A stretch of 64,000 nt of DNA, taken from positions 372,001-436,000 of the forward strand of contig NZ_VFPQ01000002.1 in the NCBI RefSeq assembly GCF_006716785.1, written 5' to 3'. A program made the translations under genes and the position numbers. Positions 46,275 through 57,070 of this stretch are shown here, piece by piece. A model generated the notes under the pieces. The model saw nothing but the letters and a program-made list of their open reading frames with translations. It had not been told where the DNA came from and searched no databases. Source of the stretch: Thermopolyspora flexuosa. GTDB lineage: Bacteria > Actinomycetota > Actinomycetes > Streptosporangiales > Streptosporangiaceae. Each line of letters opens with the position of its first letter. Position 1 is the stretch's first letter.

Positions 46275-47973
46275 TCACCCGGCTGCTGAGCCTGTCGCCC
46301 GCGGTCCGGCCACGCCTGGCGGCGCTGGTCGTCCTGCTGATCACGATCACCGCGACCTACGTCGGCCAGGGTGTGCTGGTCGCCCAGTCGCTCGCCCGGA
46401 TCTTCGCCGGACGGCCGGTCTCCTCGATCGTCTGGTTCCTCGCCGGCATCGCCGCCCTGCAGCTCGTGCGCAGCGCGGCGCTGGCCGTACGGGAGAGCGT
46501 GGCGCTGCGCGCCTCCGGCGCCGTCAAGGCCGAGCTGCGCCGCCGCCTCACCGCCAAGCTGCTGCTGCTGGGGCCGGGCTGGACGCAGCGCGGCCGGACC
46601 GGCTCCACCCAGACCTCGCTCGTCGACGGCATCGAAACCGTGGACGCCTACATCGGCAGGTTCCTGCCGCAGACGATCGCCTCGCTGCTCGGCGCGGTCG
46701 GGGTCACCTCGTTCCTGTTCGTGCTCGATCCGATCATCGGCGTGGCCGTGCTGGCGTGCGCGGTGCTGATGGCGGTGCTGCCGCTGGCGTCGAACCGGGT
46801 GCTCAAGGACCGCAACGACGCCTGGCTGCGCGGCTACCGGGGCCTGTACGCCGAGAACCTGGACGCGTTGCAGGGCATGGCCACGCTCAAGGCGTTCAAC
46901 GCCAGCGGCCGGCGCGGCCGGGAGCTCGCCGCGTTCGCCGAGCGGTTCTGCCGTGACTCGATCCGGCTGATGGCGATCGTCGTGGCCTACGTGGGCGGCA
47001 TGGCGTTCGTCATCGGCCTGGGGACCGCCGTGGCGCTCGGCGTGGGCGCGATGCGGCTGGTCGCGGGCGAGCTGAGCGCGACCGAGCTGCTGCTGATCCT
47101 CATGCTCACCGCCGAGTGCTTCCGGCCGTTGAAGGAGCTGGAGTCCGCCTACCACTCCAGCTACAACGCCGTCCCCGCGCTGACCGCGATCTTCGAGGTG
47201 CTGGACGCCCCGGCACCGGCTCAGGGCTCGGGGACCGCCTCCCGCCACGACGTCGGCTTCCACGACGTCACCTTCACCTACCGGGACCGGGACCGGCCCG
47301 CCCTCGACGGGTTCACGCTGCGGGTCGCCCCCGGCGAGCGCGTCGCGCTCGTCGGCCGCTCCGGCGCGGGCAAGACCACCGTCGCCGCCCTGCTGCTGCG
47401 CTTCTTCGACCCCCAGCAGGGGCGGATCACGATCGGCGGCACCGACATCAGGGACCTGCCGCTCGACGAGCTGCGCTCGCTCATCGCCGTGGTGTCGCAG
47501 GACACCTACCTCTTCCACGGCACGGTACGGCACAACCTCACGCTGGCCAGGCCGGACGCCACCGACGCCGAGCTCGAGGCGGCGATCCGGGCGGCGCGCG
47601 CCGGCTTCGTGCACGACCTGCCCCAGGGCCTCGACACGATCGTCGGCGAACGCGGCCTCAAGCTGTCGGGCGGCGAGCGGCAGCGCATCGCGATCGCCCG
47701 CGCCCTGCTCAAGGACGCCCCGATCCTGATCCTGGACGAGGCCACCTCCAGCGTGGACGCGGCGAACGAGTCCGGCATCCAGCAGGCCCTCGACGCGCTC
47801 ACCGGCGGCCGCACCACGATCATGATCGCGCACCGGCTCTCCACGGTCCGCGACGCCGACCGCGTCATCGTCATGGCCGACGGCCGGATCGTCGAGGAGG
47901 GCGACCACGCCGGCCTGCTCGACCGGGGCGGCGCCTACGCCCGCCTCGTCGCCGCCCAGGAAGGAGCCGTCTG

Positions 47974-47974
<1 letters not shown>
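46271..47974 (+). CDS. Exporter-fold ABC half-transporter, subunit 1 (CydD/IrtA-like)
   Basis: A 567-residue half-transporter: a six-helix membrane domain (residues ~10-310) and an ATPase domain with Walker A GRSGAGKTT, signature LSGGERQRIAIARALL, Walker B ILILDEATSSVD and His in IAHRLST. The membrane domain resembles CydD. Heterodimers of this fold next to FecBCD genes include the siderophore importers IrtAB and YbtPQ, so import or processing of a metal complex is a reasonable inference. Cysteine/glutathione export (CydDC) is the alternative, though no cytochrome bd genes are near. Start GTG 46271 overlaps the ATPase stop. Confidence 0.85.
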
Positions 47975-49716
<1,742 letters not shown>

Positions 49717-49747
49717 CCGCGGGCTTGCGGTACACCAGAGGGCGACA

Positions 49748-49795
49748 TCACGACATGTAGGTGCGTGACGGTGTCAGAGGCACAAGATATAGTGG
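49748..49795 (+). promoter_or_regulatory. Pair of NrdR-like boxes in the nrdAB promoter
   Basis: The box at 49780-49795 (core CACAAGATATAGTG) matches the NrdR palindrome closely. A weaker copy at 49748-49763 (core CACGACATGTAGGTG) starts 32 bases upstream, the three-helical-turn spacing typical for paired NrdR boxes. The TATAGT inside the strong box could be the -10 element. NrdR represses ribonucleotide reductase genes when dATP/ATP levels are high. Confidence 0.65.
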
Positions 49796-49801
49796 CCCGC
49801 G

Positions 49802-49993
49802 TAGCCGGTTCGGCCGGGCATCCAGTCCGGCCGGGGTAACAGGGAACCCGGTGCGAGTCCGGGACTGCCCCGCAGCGGTGAGCGGGAACGACCGTCGTCG
49901 AGCACACTGGGCCCGTCGTGGCCTGGGAAGTGACGGCCAGTAGGTGACCGGAGTGATCCGGTCGTGCCCGCGAGTCCGAAGACCTGCCGGCTA
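49802..49993 (+). promoter_or_regulatory. Cobalamin (B12) riboswitch upstream of nrdAB
   Basis: The closing stem is TAGCCGG (49802-49808) with CCGGCTA (49987-49993). Between them lie the conserved elements: GGTAACAGGGAACCCGGTGC, GAGTCCGGGACTGCCCCGCA with GCGGTGAGCG, and the terminal GCGAGTCCGAAGACCTGCC. The nrdA start is 155 bases downstream, leaving a GC-rich expression platform. As described for Streptomyces, it should switch off class Ia reductase when B12 allows the B12-dependent class II enzyme (not in this window) to work. Confidence 0.95.
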
Positions 49994-50148
49994 TGCCGTG
50001 CCCGCCGAGCCGAGACGGGTGCGGCGGTCCGAGGCCGCGCGGGACGGCCGACGGCTGCGACGGCATCATGCGTTCGCGCGCGGTGGCGTCCCGGCCTGTC
50101 CGCGTCCGCGTGGCCTTCCGTGGCGGGAGACACGAGGAGAGCGAACAG

Positions 50149-52524
50149 GTGACGATTACGCGACCCCTGGCGGCGGGCGGGCCCACCACCGGTGAGCCGG
50201 AGCGGCGGCGCGTGCGCGGGCACGACGGCGCGCTCGGGTACGTCGAGGTCCACACGGTCGTCAAGACGGTCGAGCGATGGACCGGCGATCTGGACGACGT
50301 CGACCCGCTGCGGGTGGCGACGAAGACGATCAACGGCCTGTACGACGGCGCCACCGCCGACGAGCTGGACCGGCTGACCATCCAGACCGCCGCCGACCTG
50401 ATCGGCGAGGAGCCGCAGTACTCGCGGCTCGCCGCCCGGCTGCTGGCGGACCGCATCGACCGGGAGGTCCGCGGCCAGGGCATCACCTCGTTCAGCGAGG
50501 CGATCCGGACCGGCCACGCCGAGGGCCTCATCGGCGACGCCACCGCGGCGTTCGTCGCGGGCGTCGCGCGGGAGCTGGACGACGCCGTGGACCCGGCGGG
50601 GGATCTGCGCTTCGAGTACTTCGGGCTGCGCACCGTCTACGACCGGTACCTGCTCCGGCACCCGACATCCCGGCTGGTGATCGAGACACCGCAGTACTGG
50701 CTGCTGCGGGTCGCCTGCGGCCTGTCGCGCACCCCGGCCGAGGCGATCGAGTTCTACCGGCTCATGTCGAGCCTGGCGTACCTGCCCAGCTCGCCGACGT
50801 TGTTCAACTCCGGCACCGCGCATCCGCAGATGTCCTCGTGCTTCCTGGTCGACTCGCCGCGCGACGAGCTCGACTCCATCTACGAGCGGTACGCGCAGGT
50901 GGCGAAGCTGTCCAAGTTCGCCGGCGGCATCGGCATCGCCTGGTCGCGGGTCCGGTCGCGCGGCGCGCTGATCCGCGGCACCAACGGCAGGTCGAACGGC
51001 ATCGTGCCGTGGCTGCGCACCCTCGACGCCAGCGTCGCCGCGGTCAACCAGGGCGGCCGGCGCAAGGGCGCCGCCTGCGTCTACCTGGAGCCGTGGCATC
51101 CCGACATCGAGGAGTTCCTGGAGCTGCGCGACAACACCGGCGAGGACGCCCGCCGTACCCACAACCTCAACCTCGCCAACTGGATCCCGGACGAGTTCAT
51201 GCGCCGGGTCGAGGCCGACGAGATGTGGTCGCTGTTCGACCCGTCCGAGGTGCCCGAGCTCGTCGACCTGTACGGCGAGGCGTTCGACGCCGCCTACCGC
51301 GCCGCCGAGCGGGACGGCCGGTACGTGCGGCAGGTGCGGGCCCGCGACCTGTACGGGCGGATGATGCGCACGCTGGCGCAGACCGGCAACGGGTGGATGA
51401 CCTTCAAGGACACCGCGAACCGGCGGTGCAACCAGACCGGGCGCCCGGGCAACGTGGTGCACCTGTCCAATCTGTGCACCGAGATCATCGAGGTGAGCTC
51501 CGACGCGGAGACCGCGGTGTGCAACCTCGGCTCGGTGAACCTCGCCGCCCACCTCGGCGGCGACGACATCGACTGGCCGCGCCTGCGGGAGACCGTGCGC
51601 ACCGCGACGGTGTTCCTGGACCGGGTGATCGACCTCAACCACTACCCGACCCCGCAGGCGGCCGCGTCGAACGCGCGCTGGCGTCCGGTGGGGCTCGGCG
51701 TGATGGGCCTGCAGGACGTGTTCTTCGCGTTGCGCCTGCCGTTCGACTCGGCGGCGGCGAGGGAGCTGTCCACCCGGATCGCGGAGGAGATCTACCTCAC
51801 CGCCCTGGAGACCTCCGCGGACCTCGCCGAACGGTACGGCCCGCACTCCGCCTTCCCCGAGACCCGGGCCGCCCAGGGCCTGCTCCAGCCCGACCTGTGG
51901 GGGGTCACGCCCACCCAGACCGCCCGGTGGGCGGCGGTGCGCGAGCGCATCGCCCGGCACGGGCTGCGGAACTCGCTGCTGGTCGCGATCGCGCCGACCG
52001 CGACCATCGCCTCGATCGCCGGCTGCTACGAGTGCGTCGAGCCGCAGGTGTCGAACCTGTTCAAGCGGGAGACCCTGTCCGGCGAGTTCCTGCAGATCAA
52101 CACCGCGCTCGTGCGCGAGCTCAAGGCGCGCGGGCTGTGGACGGAGAGCATCCGGGCCGAGATCAAACGGGCCGACGGATCCGTCCAGCACATCGCCGCC
52201 CTCCCCGCCGACCTGCGCGAACTGTTCCGCACCGCGTGGGAGCTGCCGCAGCGCGCGCTGATCGACCTCGCCGCCGCCCGCGGCCCCTACGTGGACCAGT
52301 CCCAGTCGCTCAACCTGTTCATGGCGGCGCCGACCATCGGCAAGCTCTCGTCGATGTACCTGTACGCGTGGAAGGCGGGCCTGAAGACCACCTACTACCT
52401 GCGGTCCCGCCCGGCGACCCGGATCCAGCAGGCGACCGTCGCCCCCGCCGAGACGGCGCGCACGCCGGCCGCGGACGTGTCGTGCTCACTGGAGAACCCC
52501 GAGATCTGCGACGCCTGCCAGTGA
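50149..52524 (+). CDS. nrdA: Ribonucleoside-diphosphate reductase, class Ia large subunit
   Basis: A 791-residue alpha subunit. Active-site residues are in place: SSCFLVDSP (first redox Cys), SNLCTEI (radical Cys and Glu), VCNLGSVNL (second redox Cys) and the C-terminal CDAC pair in ENPEICDACQ that relays electrons from thioredoxin. The N-terminal ~90 residues look like a reduced ATP-cone. The GTG at 50149 follows ACGAGGAGAG. Expression is apparently under NrdR-like and cobalamin-riboswitch control. nrdB follows after 47 bases. Confidence 0.95.
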   Translation: MTITRPLAAGGPTTGEPERRRVRGHDGALGYVEVHTVVKTVERWTGDLDDVDPLRVATKTINGLYDGATADELDRLTIQTAADLIGEEPQYSRLAARLLADRIDREVRGQGITSFSEAIRTGHAEGLIGDATAAFVAGVARELDDAVDPAGDLRFEYFGLRTVYDRYLLRHPTSRLVIETPQYWLLRVACGLSRTPAEAIEFYRLMSSLAYLPSSPTLFNSGTAHPQMSSCFLVDSPRDELDSIYERYAQVAKLSKFAGGIGIAWSRVRSRGALIRGTNGRSNGIVPWLRTLDASVAAVNQGGRRKGAACVYLEPWHPDIEEFLELRDNTGEDARRTHNLNLANWIPDEFMRRVEADEMWSLFDPSEVPELVDLYGEAFDAAYRAAERDGRYVRQVRARDLYGRMMRTLAQTGNGWMTFKDTANRRCNQTGRPGNVVHLSNLCTEIIEVSSDAETAVCNLGSVNLAAHLGGDDIDWPRLRETVRTATVFLDRVIDLNHYPTPQAAASNARWRPVGLGVMGLQDVFFALRLPFDSAAARELSTRIAEEIYLTALETSADLAERYGPHSAFPETRAAQGLLQPDLWGVTPTQTARWAAVRERIARHGLRNSLLVAIAPTATIASIAGCYECVEPQVSNLFKRETLSGEFLQINTALVRELKARGLWTESIRAEIKRADGSVQHIAALPADLRELFRTAWELPQRALIDLAAARGPYVDQSQSLNLFMAAPTIGKLSSMYLYAWKAGLKTTYYLRSRPATRIQQATVAPAETARTPAADVSCSLENPEICDACQ

Positions 52525-52571
52525 AATCCGGCCTCGGCACGGCCACCACCGCCCCCAAGGAGACACGAACG

Positions 52572-53567
52572 ATGCTGCTCGATCCCGGTATGAACCTGAC
52601 CCTGCGGCCCATGCGCTACCCGCACTTCTTCGACCGCTTCCGTGACGCGATCAAGAACACCTGGACGGTGGAGGAGGTGGACCTCCACTCCGACCTCGCC
52701 GACCTGCACAAGCTCGGCCCGGCCGAGCGGCACCTGGTGAGCCGGCTGGTCGCCTTCTTCGCCACCGGCGACACGATCGTCGCCAACAACCTCGTGCTCA
52801 ACCTGTACCAGCACATCAACTCGCCGGAGGCGCGCCTGTACCTGTCCCGGCAACTGTTCGAGGAGGCGGTGCACGTCCAGTTCTACCTGAACCTGCTCGA
52901 CACCTACGTCTCCGACGAGGCCGAACGGTCCGCGGCCTTCGCCGCGATCGAGAACATCCCCTCGATCAAGCGCAAGGCGGACTTCTGCTTCCGCTGGATC
53001 GACTCCATCTTCGAGCTGCGCGAGCTGCGGACCCGTGAGGACCGGCGGGCGTTCCTGCTCAACCTGATCTGCTTCGCCGCCTGCATCGAGGGCCTGTTCT
53101 TCTACGGCGCGTTCGCCTACGTGTACTTCCTCCGCTCCCGCGGGCTGCTGCACGGCCTGGCGTCCGGCACCAACTGGGTGTTCCGCGACGAGTCCATGCA
53201 CATGGCGTTCGCGTTCGACGTCGTCGACACCGTGCGCCGGGAGGAGCCCGAGCTGTTCGACGAGCGCATGGCCGCACAGGTCGAGGAGATGCTCGCCGAG
53301 GCGGTCGAGTGCGAGGTCCAGTTCGCCGAGGACCTGCTCGGCCGGGGCGTGCCCGGAATGTCGCTCGCCGACATGCGGGAATACCTCCAGCACGTGGCCG
53401 ACCGGCGCCTGGCCCAGCTCGGCATCCCGCCCCGGTACGGCTCGCGCAACCCGTTCGCCTTCATGGAGCTGCAGGACGTCCAGGAGCTGTCCAACTTCTT
53501 CGAGCGCCGGGTATCCGCCTACCAGATCGCCGTCCCCGGAACGGTCACCTTCGACGACGACTTCTGA
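52572..53567 (+). CDS. nrdB: Ribonucleotide reductase class Ia small subunit
   Basis: A 331-residue ferritin-like beta subunit holding the diiron-tyrosyl radical. The helix FEEAVHVQFYLNLLDTY places Glu, His and the candidate radical Tyr at the same spacing as E115, H118 and Y122 of the Escherichia coli protein. A second metal helix contains NWVFRDESMHMAFAF. The C-terminus is acidic (TFDDDF), as needed for docking to NrdA. The ATG at 52572 follows AAGGAG. It ends the nrdAB operon; the nitrilase-type cluster converges from the other side. Confidence 0.95.
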   Translation: MLLDPGMNLTLRPMRYPHFFDRFRDAIKNTWTVEEVDLHSDLADLHKLGPAERHLVSRLVAFFATGDTIVANNLVLNLYQHINSPEARLYLSRQLFEEAVHVQFYLNLLDTYVSDEAERSAAFAAIENIPSIKRKADFCFRWIDSIFELRELRTREDRRAFLLNLICFAACIEGLFFYGAFAYVYFLRSRGLLHGLASGTNWVFRDESMHMAFAFDVVDTVRREEPELFDERMAAQVEEMLAEAVECEVQFAEDLLGRGVPGMSLADMREYLQHVADRRLAQLGIPPRYGSRNPFAFMELQDVQELSNFFERRVSAYQIAVPGTVTFDDDF

Positions 53568-53608
53568 TCCGGCCGGCGGGCCCGGCGGCCGGACGGGCGG
53601 CACCTCGG

Positions 53609-54682
53609 TCAGCGAAGCGAGCGGTAGAAGGCGAGGTGCCGCTCGGCGGCGGCCTGCCAGGTGTGGCGGGCGGCGAGGGCGCGGCCTTCGCGGCGCCGTA
53701 CCGGGTCGTCGCCGGTGAGGGCGGCGGCGAGCTCGGTGGCGAAGTCGTACGGCGTGGCGGCGAAGCGGGCGGCGGGAGAGAAGATCTCGCGGAAGACCGG
53801 GAGGTCGCGGACGACCACGGGGACGCCCGCGGCGAGGGCCTCCATCGCGGCGAGGCCGAAGCCCTCCTTCACCGAAGGGAAGGCGAAGACGTCGGCGGCG
53901 GCGACCAGTGGCGGCAGATCGTCGTCGGGGACCGGGCCGAGCACGATCGGCTCGACGCCCAGCTCGGCGGCGCGCGCCTCCCAGCGGGCGCGGTAGTCGC
54001 GGTAGTCGAAGAGCGTCTCGCCTCCCGCGATGACCAGGCGCACGTCCGGGTGCCGGGCGCGCAGCAGCGCGTACGCCTCGAGCAGGTCGAGGGAGCCCTT
54101 GCGCGGCTCGATGCCGCCGACGGTGAGGACGTAGCGGCCGAGGCGGTCCCGCCGGCGGGCGCGGGCCGCCGGGTCGGTGGTGGCGAAGCGGTCGTACGCC
54201 ACGCCGTTCGGGATGACCGTGGCCTTGATGCCCCAGCCTTCGGCGAGCTCGGCGGCGACCGCCGCTGACACGCAGATGTGCGCGTACGGGGTGACGATAG
54301 CCCGCTCGTGGCAGGCGGCGAGTTCGGGCGTGGTGAAGTGGTCGATGTGGTGGACGGTGCGTACGCAGTGGGGCACCGCGTTCGCGCTGATGCAGTCCTG
54401 GGCGTGCACGATGTCGTACGGCCCGGCGTCGAACGCCTCGCGCAGCGTCGCGATCGATCGCAGCACCCGCTCGCCCACGCCCTCGCCGGGCCGGTCGGGG
54501 AAGGGGACGACGCGCAGCCGTACCGCCGGGTCGACCGGCCGGTAGAACCCCGTGTCGCCGCCCCGGCCCAGCGTCCACACCGTGACGTCCTGCCCGGCGG
54601 CGGCGAGCGCCTCCGCCAGGGCGAGCGTGTGCACGACGCCGCCGCGCGGCTTGGTCGAGTAGCTGAGCAGGGCGATCCTCAT
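53609..54682 (-). CDS. MSMEG_0565-family glycosyltransferase
   Basis: A 357-residue GT4-type (GT-B fold) glycosyltransferase: RIALLSYSTKPRGGVVHTLA at the N-terminus, HICVSAAVAAELAEGWGIKA in the middle, YVLTVGGIEPRKGSLDLLEA and the nucleotide-sugar-binding VFAFPSVKEGFGLAAMEALA. It is the last gene of the MSMEG_0565-0572/Nit1C-like cluster, where this family is a constant member. The sugar and acceptor are unknown. ATG 54682 overlaps the stop of a small upstream frame (ATGA). About 38 bases around the start codon are repeated imperfectly at 54747-54785. Confidence 0.9.
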   Translation of the reverse strand: MRIALLSYSTKPRGGVVHTLALAEALAAAGQDVTVWTLGRGGDTGFYRPVDPAVRLRVVPFPDRPGEGVGERVLRSIATLREAFDAGPYDIVHAQDCISANAVPHCVRTVHHIDHFTTPELAACHERAIVTPYAHICVSAAVAAELAEGWGIKATVIPNGVAYDRFATTDPAARARRRDRLGRYVLTVGGIEPRKGSLDLLEAYALLRARHPDVRLVIAGGETLFDYRDYRARWEARAAELGVEPIVLGPVPDDDLPPLVAAADVFAFPSVKEGFGLAAMEALAAGVPVVVRDLPVFREIFSPAARFAATPYDFATELAAALTGDDPVRRREGRALAARHTWQAAAERHLAFYRSLR

Positions 54683-54999
54683 CGCTCACCTCCCCGGGAC
54701 CGCGATGCCGGCGGGACCAGAGCATCGGCCGGGCCGCGCTCGCCGACATCGCTCACCTCTCTGGGACCCTCGATGCCGGACGGCGAGGAACCAACGTCCC
54801 CGGAGCCCGTCGTGCCACGCGCGCTGTGCGCAGAGGGGCCACGCTGGCCTCCCGCCGGTCCATCGGGAGGTACCGCCAGGTCCCAGCGCTCACGGGAACC
54901 TCTCCGGTTCGCGGCCGGTGGGCCGTCGTCGCCCATGCTCACGAACTCGGCGGCCTCCCGCGGATCGGCGGGAGGCCGCCGCCGCCAGGACAGCTTCAC
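54679..54999 (-). CDS. Small Gly/Pro/Arg-rich ORF, coupled at both ends
   Basis: A 106-residue frame from GTG 54999 that starts six bases after the stop of the nitrilase-like gene (TGAGGACGC as possible ribosome binding site) and ends overlapping the glycosyltransferase ATG. The sequence is low complexity (for example GPAGGQRGPSAHSARGTTGS) and unlike any family I know. The imperfect duplicate of the glycosyltransferase start region lies inside it. It is either a real linker gene or spacer DNA that happens to stay open. Confidence 0.3.
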   Translation of the reverse strand: MKLSWRRRPPADPREAAEFVSMGDDGPPAANRRGSRERWDLAVPPDGPAGGQRGPSAHSARGTTGSGDVGSSPSGIEGPREVSDVGERGPADALVPPASRSRGGER

Positions 55000-55005
55000 G
55001 CGTCC

Positions 55006-55854
55006 TCACGGCGGGCCTCCCCGGTACGCCGTGGGGCGGCGTTCGTCGAGGTGGCGCAGGACGCGGCGGGCGCGGGCGATCTCGGCTTCGACGTCCACCT
55101 CGGCGACGGCGAGGCCGGCCTTCGCCCAGGTGCGGGCGAGGATGTCGCCGCCCGGCCCGACCACCTTGGCCTGGCCGAGGAAACGCATGCCGCCCATCGA
55201 GCCGGTCTGGTTCGCCGAGGCGAGCACCACCTGGTTCTCGGCCGCGCGCGCCTGGTCGTACAGGTCGAACAGCCTCGCCTGCCGGTCCTGGGCCATGCGC
55301 GGGGCCCGGTTGGTGAGGCTCGCCGGCCACGCGGACAGGCAGGCGAGGATGCGCGCGCCGTCGAGGGCGAGGGAGCGGGCGGACTCCGGGAACGTCTTGT
55401 CGTAGTCGATCATCATGCCGATGCGGCCGACCGGGGTGTCGAAGGCATTGAAGCGGTCGCCGGGCGCGTACGCGGCGACCTCGCCGGCGGGCAGGTGCAC
55501 CTTGCGGTGGCGGCCGAGCACGCCGTCGCCGTTGACGCAGACGGCCGCGTTGTAGCGCTCGTCGCCGGCGTCCTCGCAGTAGCCGACGCACACCACCATC
55601 TCGGCCGCGAGCCGGGCCACCCGCTGGATCACCGGGTCGTCCGGCTTCAGCGCGGGCGGCAGCGCCTCCGGGTCGGGGTGCCGCAGGTCCGCCAGGTAGC
55701 CGCCGAGGGCGGCGTCGGGCAGCACGAGCAGCCGCGCGCCCTCCCGGCGGGCGTCGTCGATGAGCTTCGCGATCCGGGCCAGGTCGAACTCCAGGTCGCG
55801 GCCGAAGTGCGCGGCGGCGGCCGCGATCCGGATCGGGCCGGTGGGACCGCTCAT
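55006..55854 (-). CDS. Nitrilase-family paralogue with catalytic Glu and Cys replaced
   Basis: A 282-residue carbon-nitrogen hydrolase family protein, clearly a paralogue of the one at 56219-57070. The catalytic triad is broken. Where the paralogue has PEACLGGYL this protein has PDAALGGYL (Asp47 for the catalytic Glu). HRKVHLP keeps Lys118. Where the paralogue has MMICYDKAFPES this one has MMIDYDKTFPES (Asp150 for the catalytic Cys; codon GAC against TGC). The frame is intact and conserved over its length, so it is a retained pseudoenzyme rather than a decayed gene. It could be a regulatory or structural partner in mixed nitrilase filaments. ATG 55854. Confidence 0.85.
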   Translation of the reverse strand: MSGPTGPIRIAAAAAHFGRDLEFDLARIAKLIDDARREGARLLVLPDAALGGYLADLRHPDPEALPPALKPDDPVIQRVARLAAEMVVCVGYCEDAGDERYNAAVCVNGDGVLGRHRKVHLPAGEVAAYAPGDRFNAFDTPVGRIGMMIDYDKTFPESARSLALDGARILACLSAWPASLTNRAPRMAQDRQARLFDLYDQARAAENQVVLASANQTGSMGGMRFLGQAKVVGPGGDILARTWAKAGLAVAEVDVEAEIARARRVLRHLDERRPTAYRGGPP

Positions 55855-55940
55855 CCGGTCCCGCCGTTCGGCGGCGACAGGCACGCCCGTTTGCGTCCGG
55901 TCCCTGTCGGTACGGCCAAGCGCCGCGCCACAGCGGCGAG

Positions 55941-56120
55941 GCGGAGGCGGCCTCCCGGCCGGAAGGCCACGCGGGGAGTCACCTCGGGTTCGCCACGTCG
56001 TGGGTGGCGGAGGGGGTCTCCTGGCCGGATGGCCGCGCGGGGAGTCGCCCCGGTCTCGCTACGTCGTGGGTGGCGGAGGGGGTCTCCTGGCCGGATGGCC
56101 AGGAGGGGAGACGCCACCCC
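55941..56120. repeat. Three tandem 66-base repeats between the two nitrilase paralogues
   Basis: Units start at 55941, 56007 and 56073, the third being about 48 bases long. Units 2 and 3 are identical over their first 36 bases (GCGGAGGGGGTCTCCTGGCC, then GGATGGCC). The period is exactly 66. The repeats make up much of the 364-base gap between the two paralogues, a gap unusual in this otherwise overlapping cluster. A minus-strand frame with repeated IRPGDPLRHPRR-type residues crosses them but has no convincing start. Confidence 0.85.
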
Positions 56121-56218
56121 GTGGGCACGGGCACCCGCCACCTGCTCGACCGTACGGCGGCCAGGCGGCGGAGTGCGGCGGAGGCTCTCCCCCGGGCAGG
56201 GACGGCCGACGATCGGGG

Positions 56219-57070
56219 TCACGGGTTCGCCGCCGTGGCCAGGGCGTAGGTCTCGGGACGCCGGTCGCGCAGGTGGGCCATGGAGCGCCGGGCGGTCTCC
56301 AGGGCTCGGGCCACGTCGACGTCGGCGATCGCCATGCCGGGGGCGACGCCGGTTCCGGCGAGGATCTCGCCGCCGGGGTCGACCACCTTGGCGCTGGCGA
56401 CGAAGCGCAGCGAGCCGAACGTGCCCGACTGGTTGGCCGACAGCCACACGATCTGGTTCTCCAGCGCGCGCACCCGGTCGAACAGGTCGAACCGCCGGGT
56501 CCAGCGGTCCTCGGCGAGGTCGCGCGCGGCGTTCGTGCGGGAGCACGGCCAGGCCGAGACGCACACGCCGATCTCCGCGCCGTCGAGGGCGATCGCCCGG
56601 GCCGACTCCGGGAACGCCTTGTCGTAGCAGATCATCATGCCGATGCGGCCGACCGGCGTGTCGAAGGCGTGGAACCGGTCACCGGAGGAGTAGCTGGCGT
56701 GCTCGCCGAGCGGCTGGTGCACCTTGCGGTGGTTGCCGAGCACGCCGTCGCCGGTGACGCAGACCACGCTGTTGTAGCGTTCGCCGCCGTCGGCCTCGCA
56801 GTACCCGGCGATCACCGTCATCTCCCCGGCGAGCGCGGCGAGCCGCTGGATCTCCGGCCCGTCGAGGGCGAGCGCGGGCGGCCCCTCGTCGCGGCCGTCG
56901 GCGTCGCCGTCGAGGCTGAGCAGGTAGCCGCCGAGGCACGCCTCGGGCAGCGCGAGCAGCCGTACGCCCGCGTCCCGGGCCCGCGCGATCAGCCACTCGA
57001 TGGTCGCGAAGTCCGCCTCCAGGTCGCGTCCGAACTCGGCGGCGACGGCCGCCATGCGAACGGTGCTCAT
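56219..57070 (-). CDS. Nit6803/Nit1C-type nitrilase
   Basis: A 283-residue nitrilase-superfamily enzyme with intact triad: Glu43 (LPEACLGGYL), Lys116 (NHRKVHQP) and Cys148 (MMICYDKAFPES). It matches the nitrilase conserved in MSMEG_0565-type clusters of mycobacteria, cyanobacteria and others (Nit1C), whose natural nitrile is not firmly known and which has been linked to nitrile or cyanide metabolism. ATG 57070 overlaps the stop of the GNAT-AIRS gene as ATGA. The non-catalytic paralogue follows after a repeat-filled gap. Confidence 0.9.
   Translation of the reverse strand: MSTVRMAAVAAEFGRDLEADFATIEWLIARARDAGVRLLALPEACLGGYLLSLDGDADGRDEGPPALALDGPEIQRLAALAGEMTVIAGYCEADGGERYNSVVCVTGDGVLGNHRKVHQPLGEHASYSSGDRFHAFDTPVGRIGMMICYDKAFPESARAIALDGAEIGVCVSAWPCSRTNAARDLAEDRWTRRFDLFDRVRALENQIVWLSANQSGTFGSLRFVASAKVVDPGGEILAGTGVAPGMAIADVDVARALETARRSMAHLRDRRPETYALATAANP

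Noticed and set aside
55941-56120. The 66-base repeats as a CRISPR array
   Set aside because: The units are contiguous without unique spacers, only three in number, and no cas gene is near.
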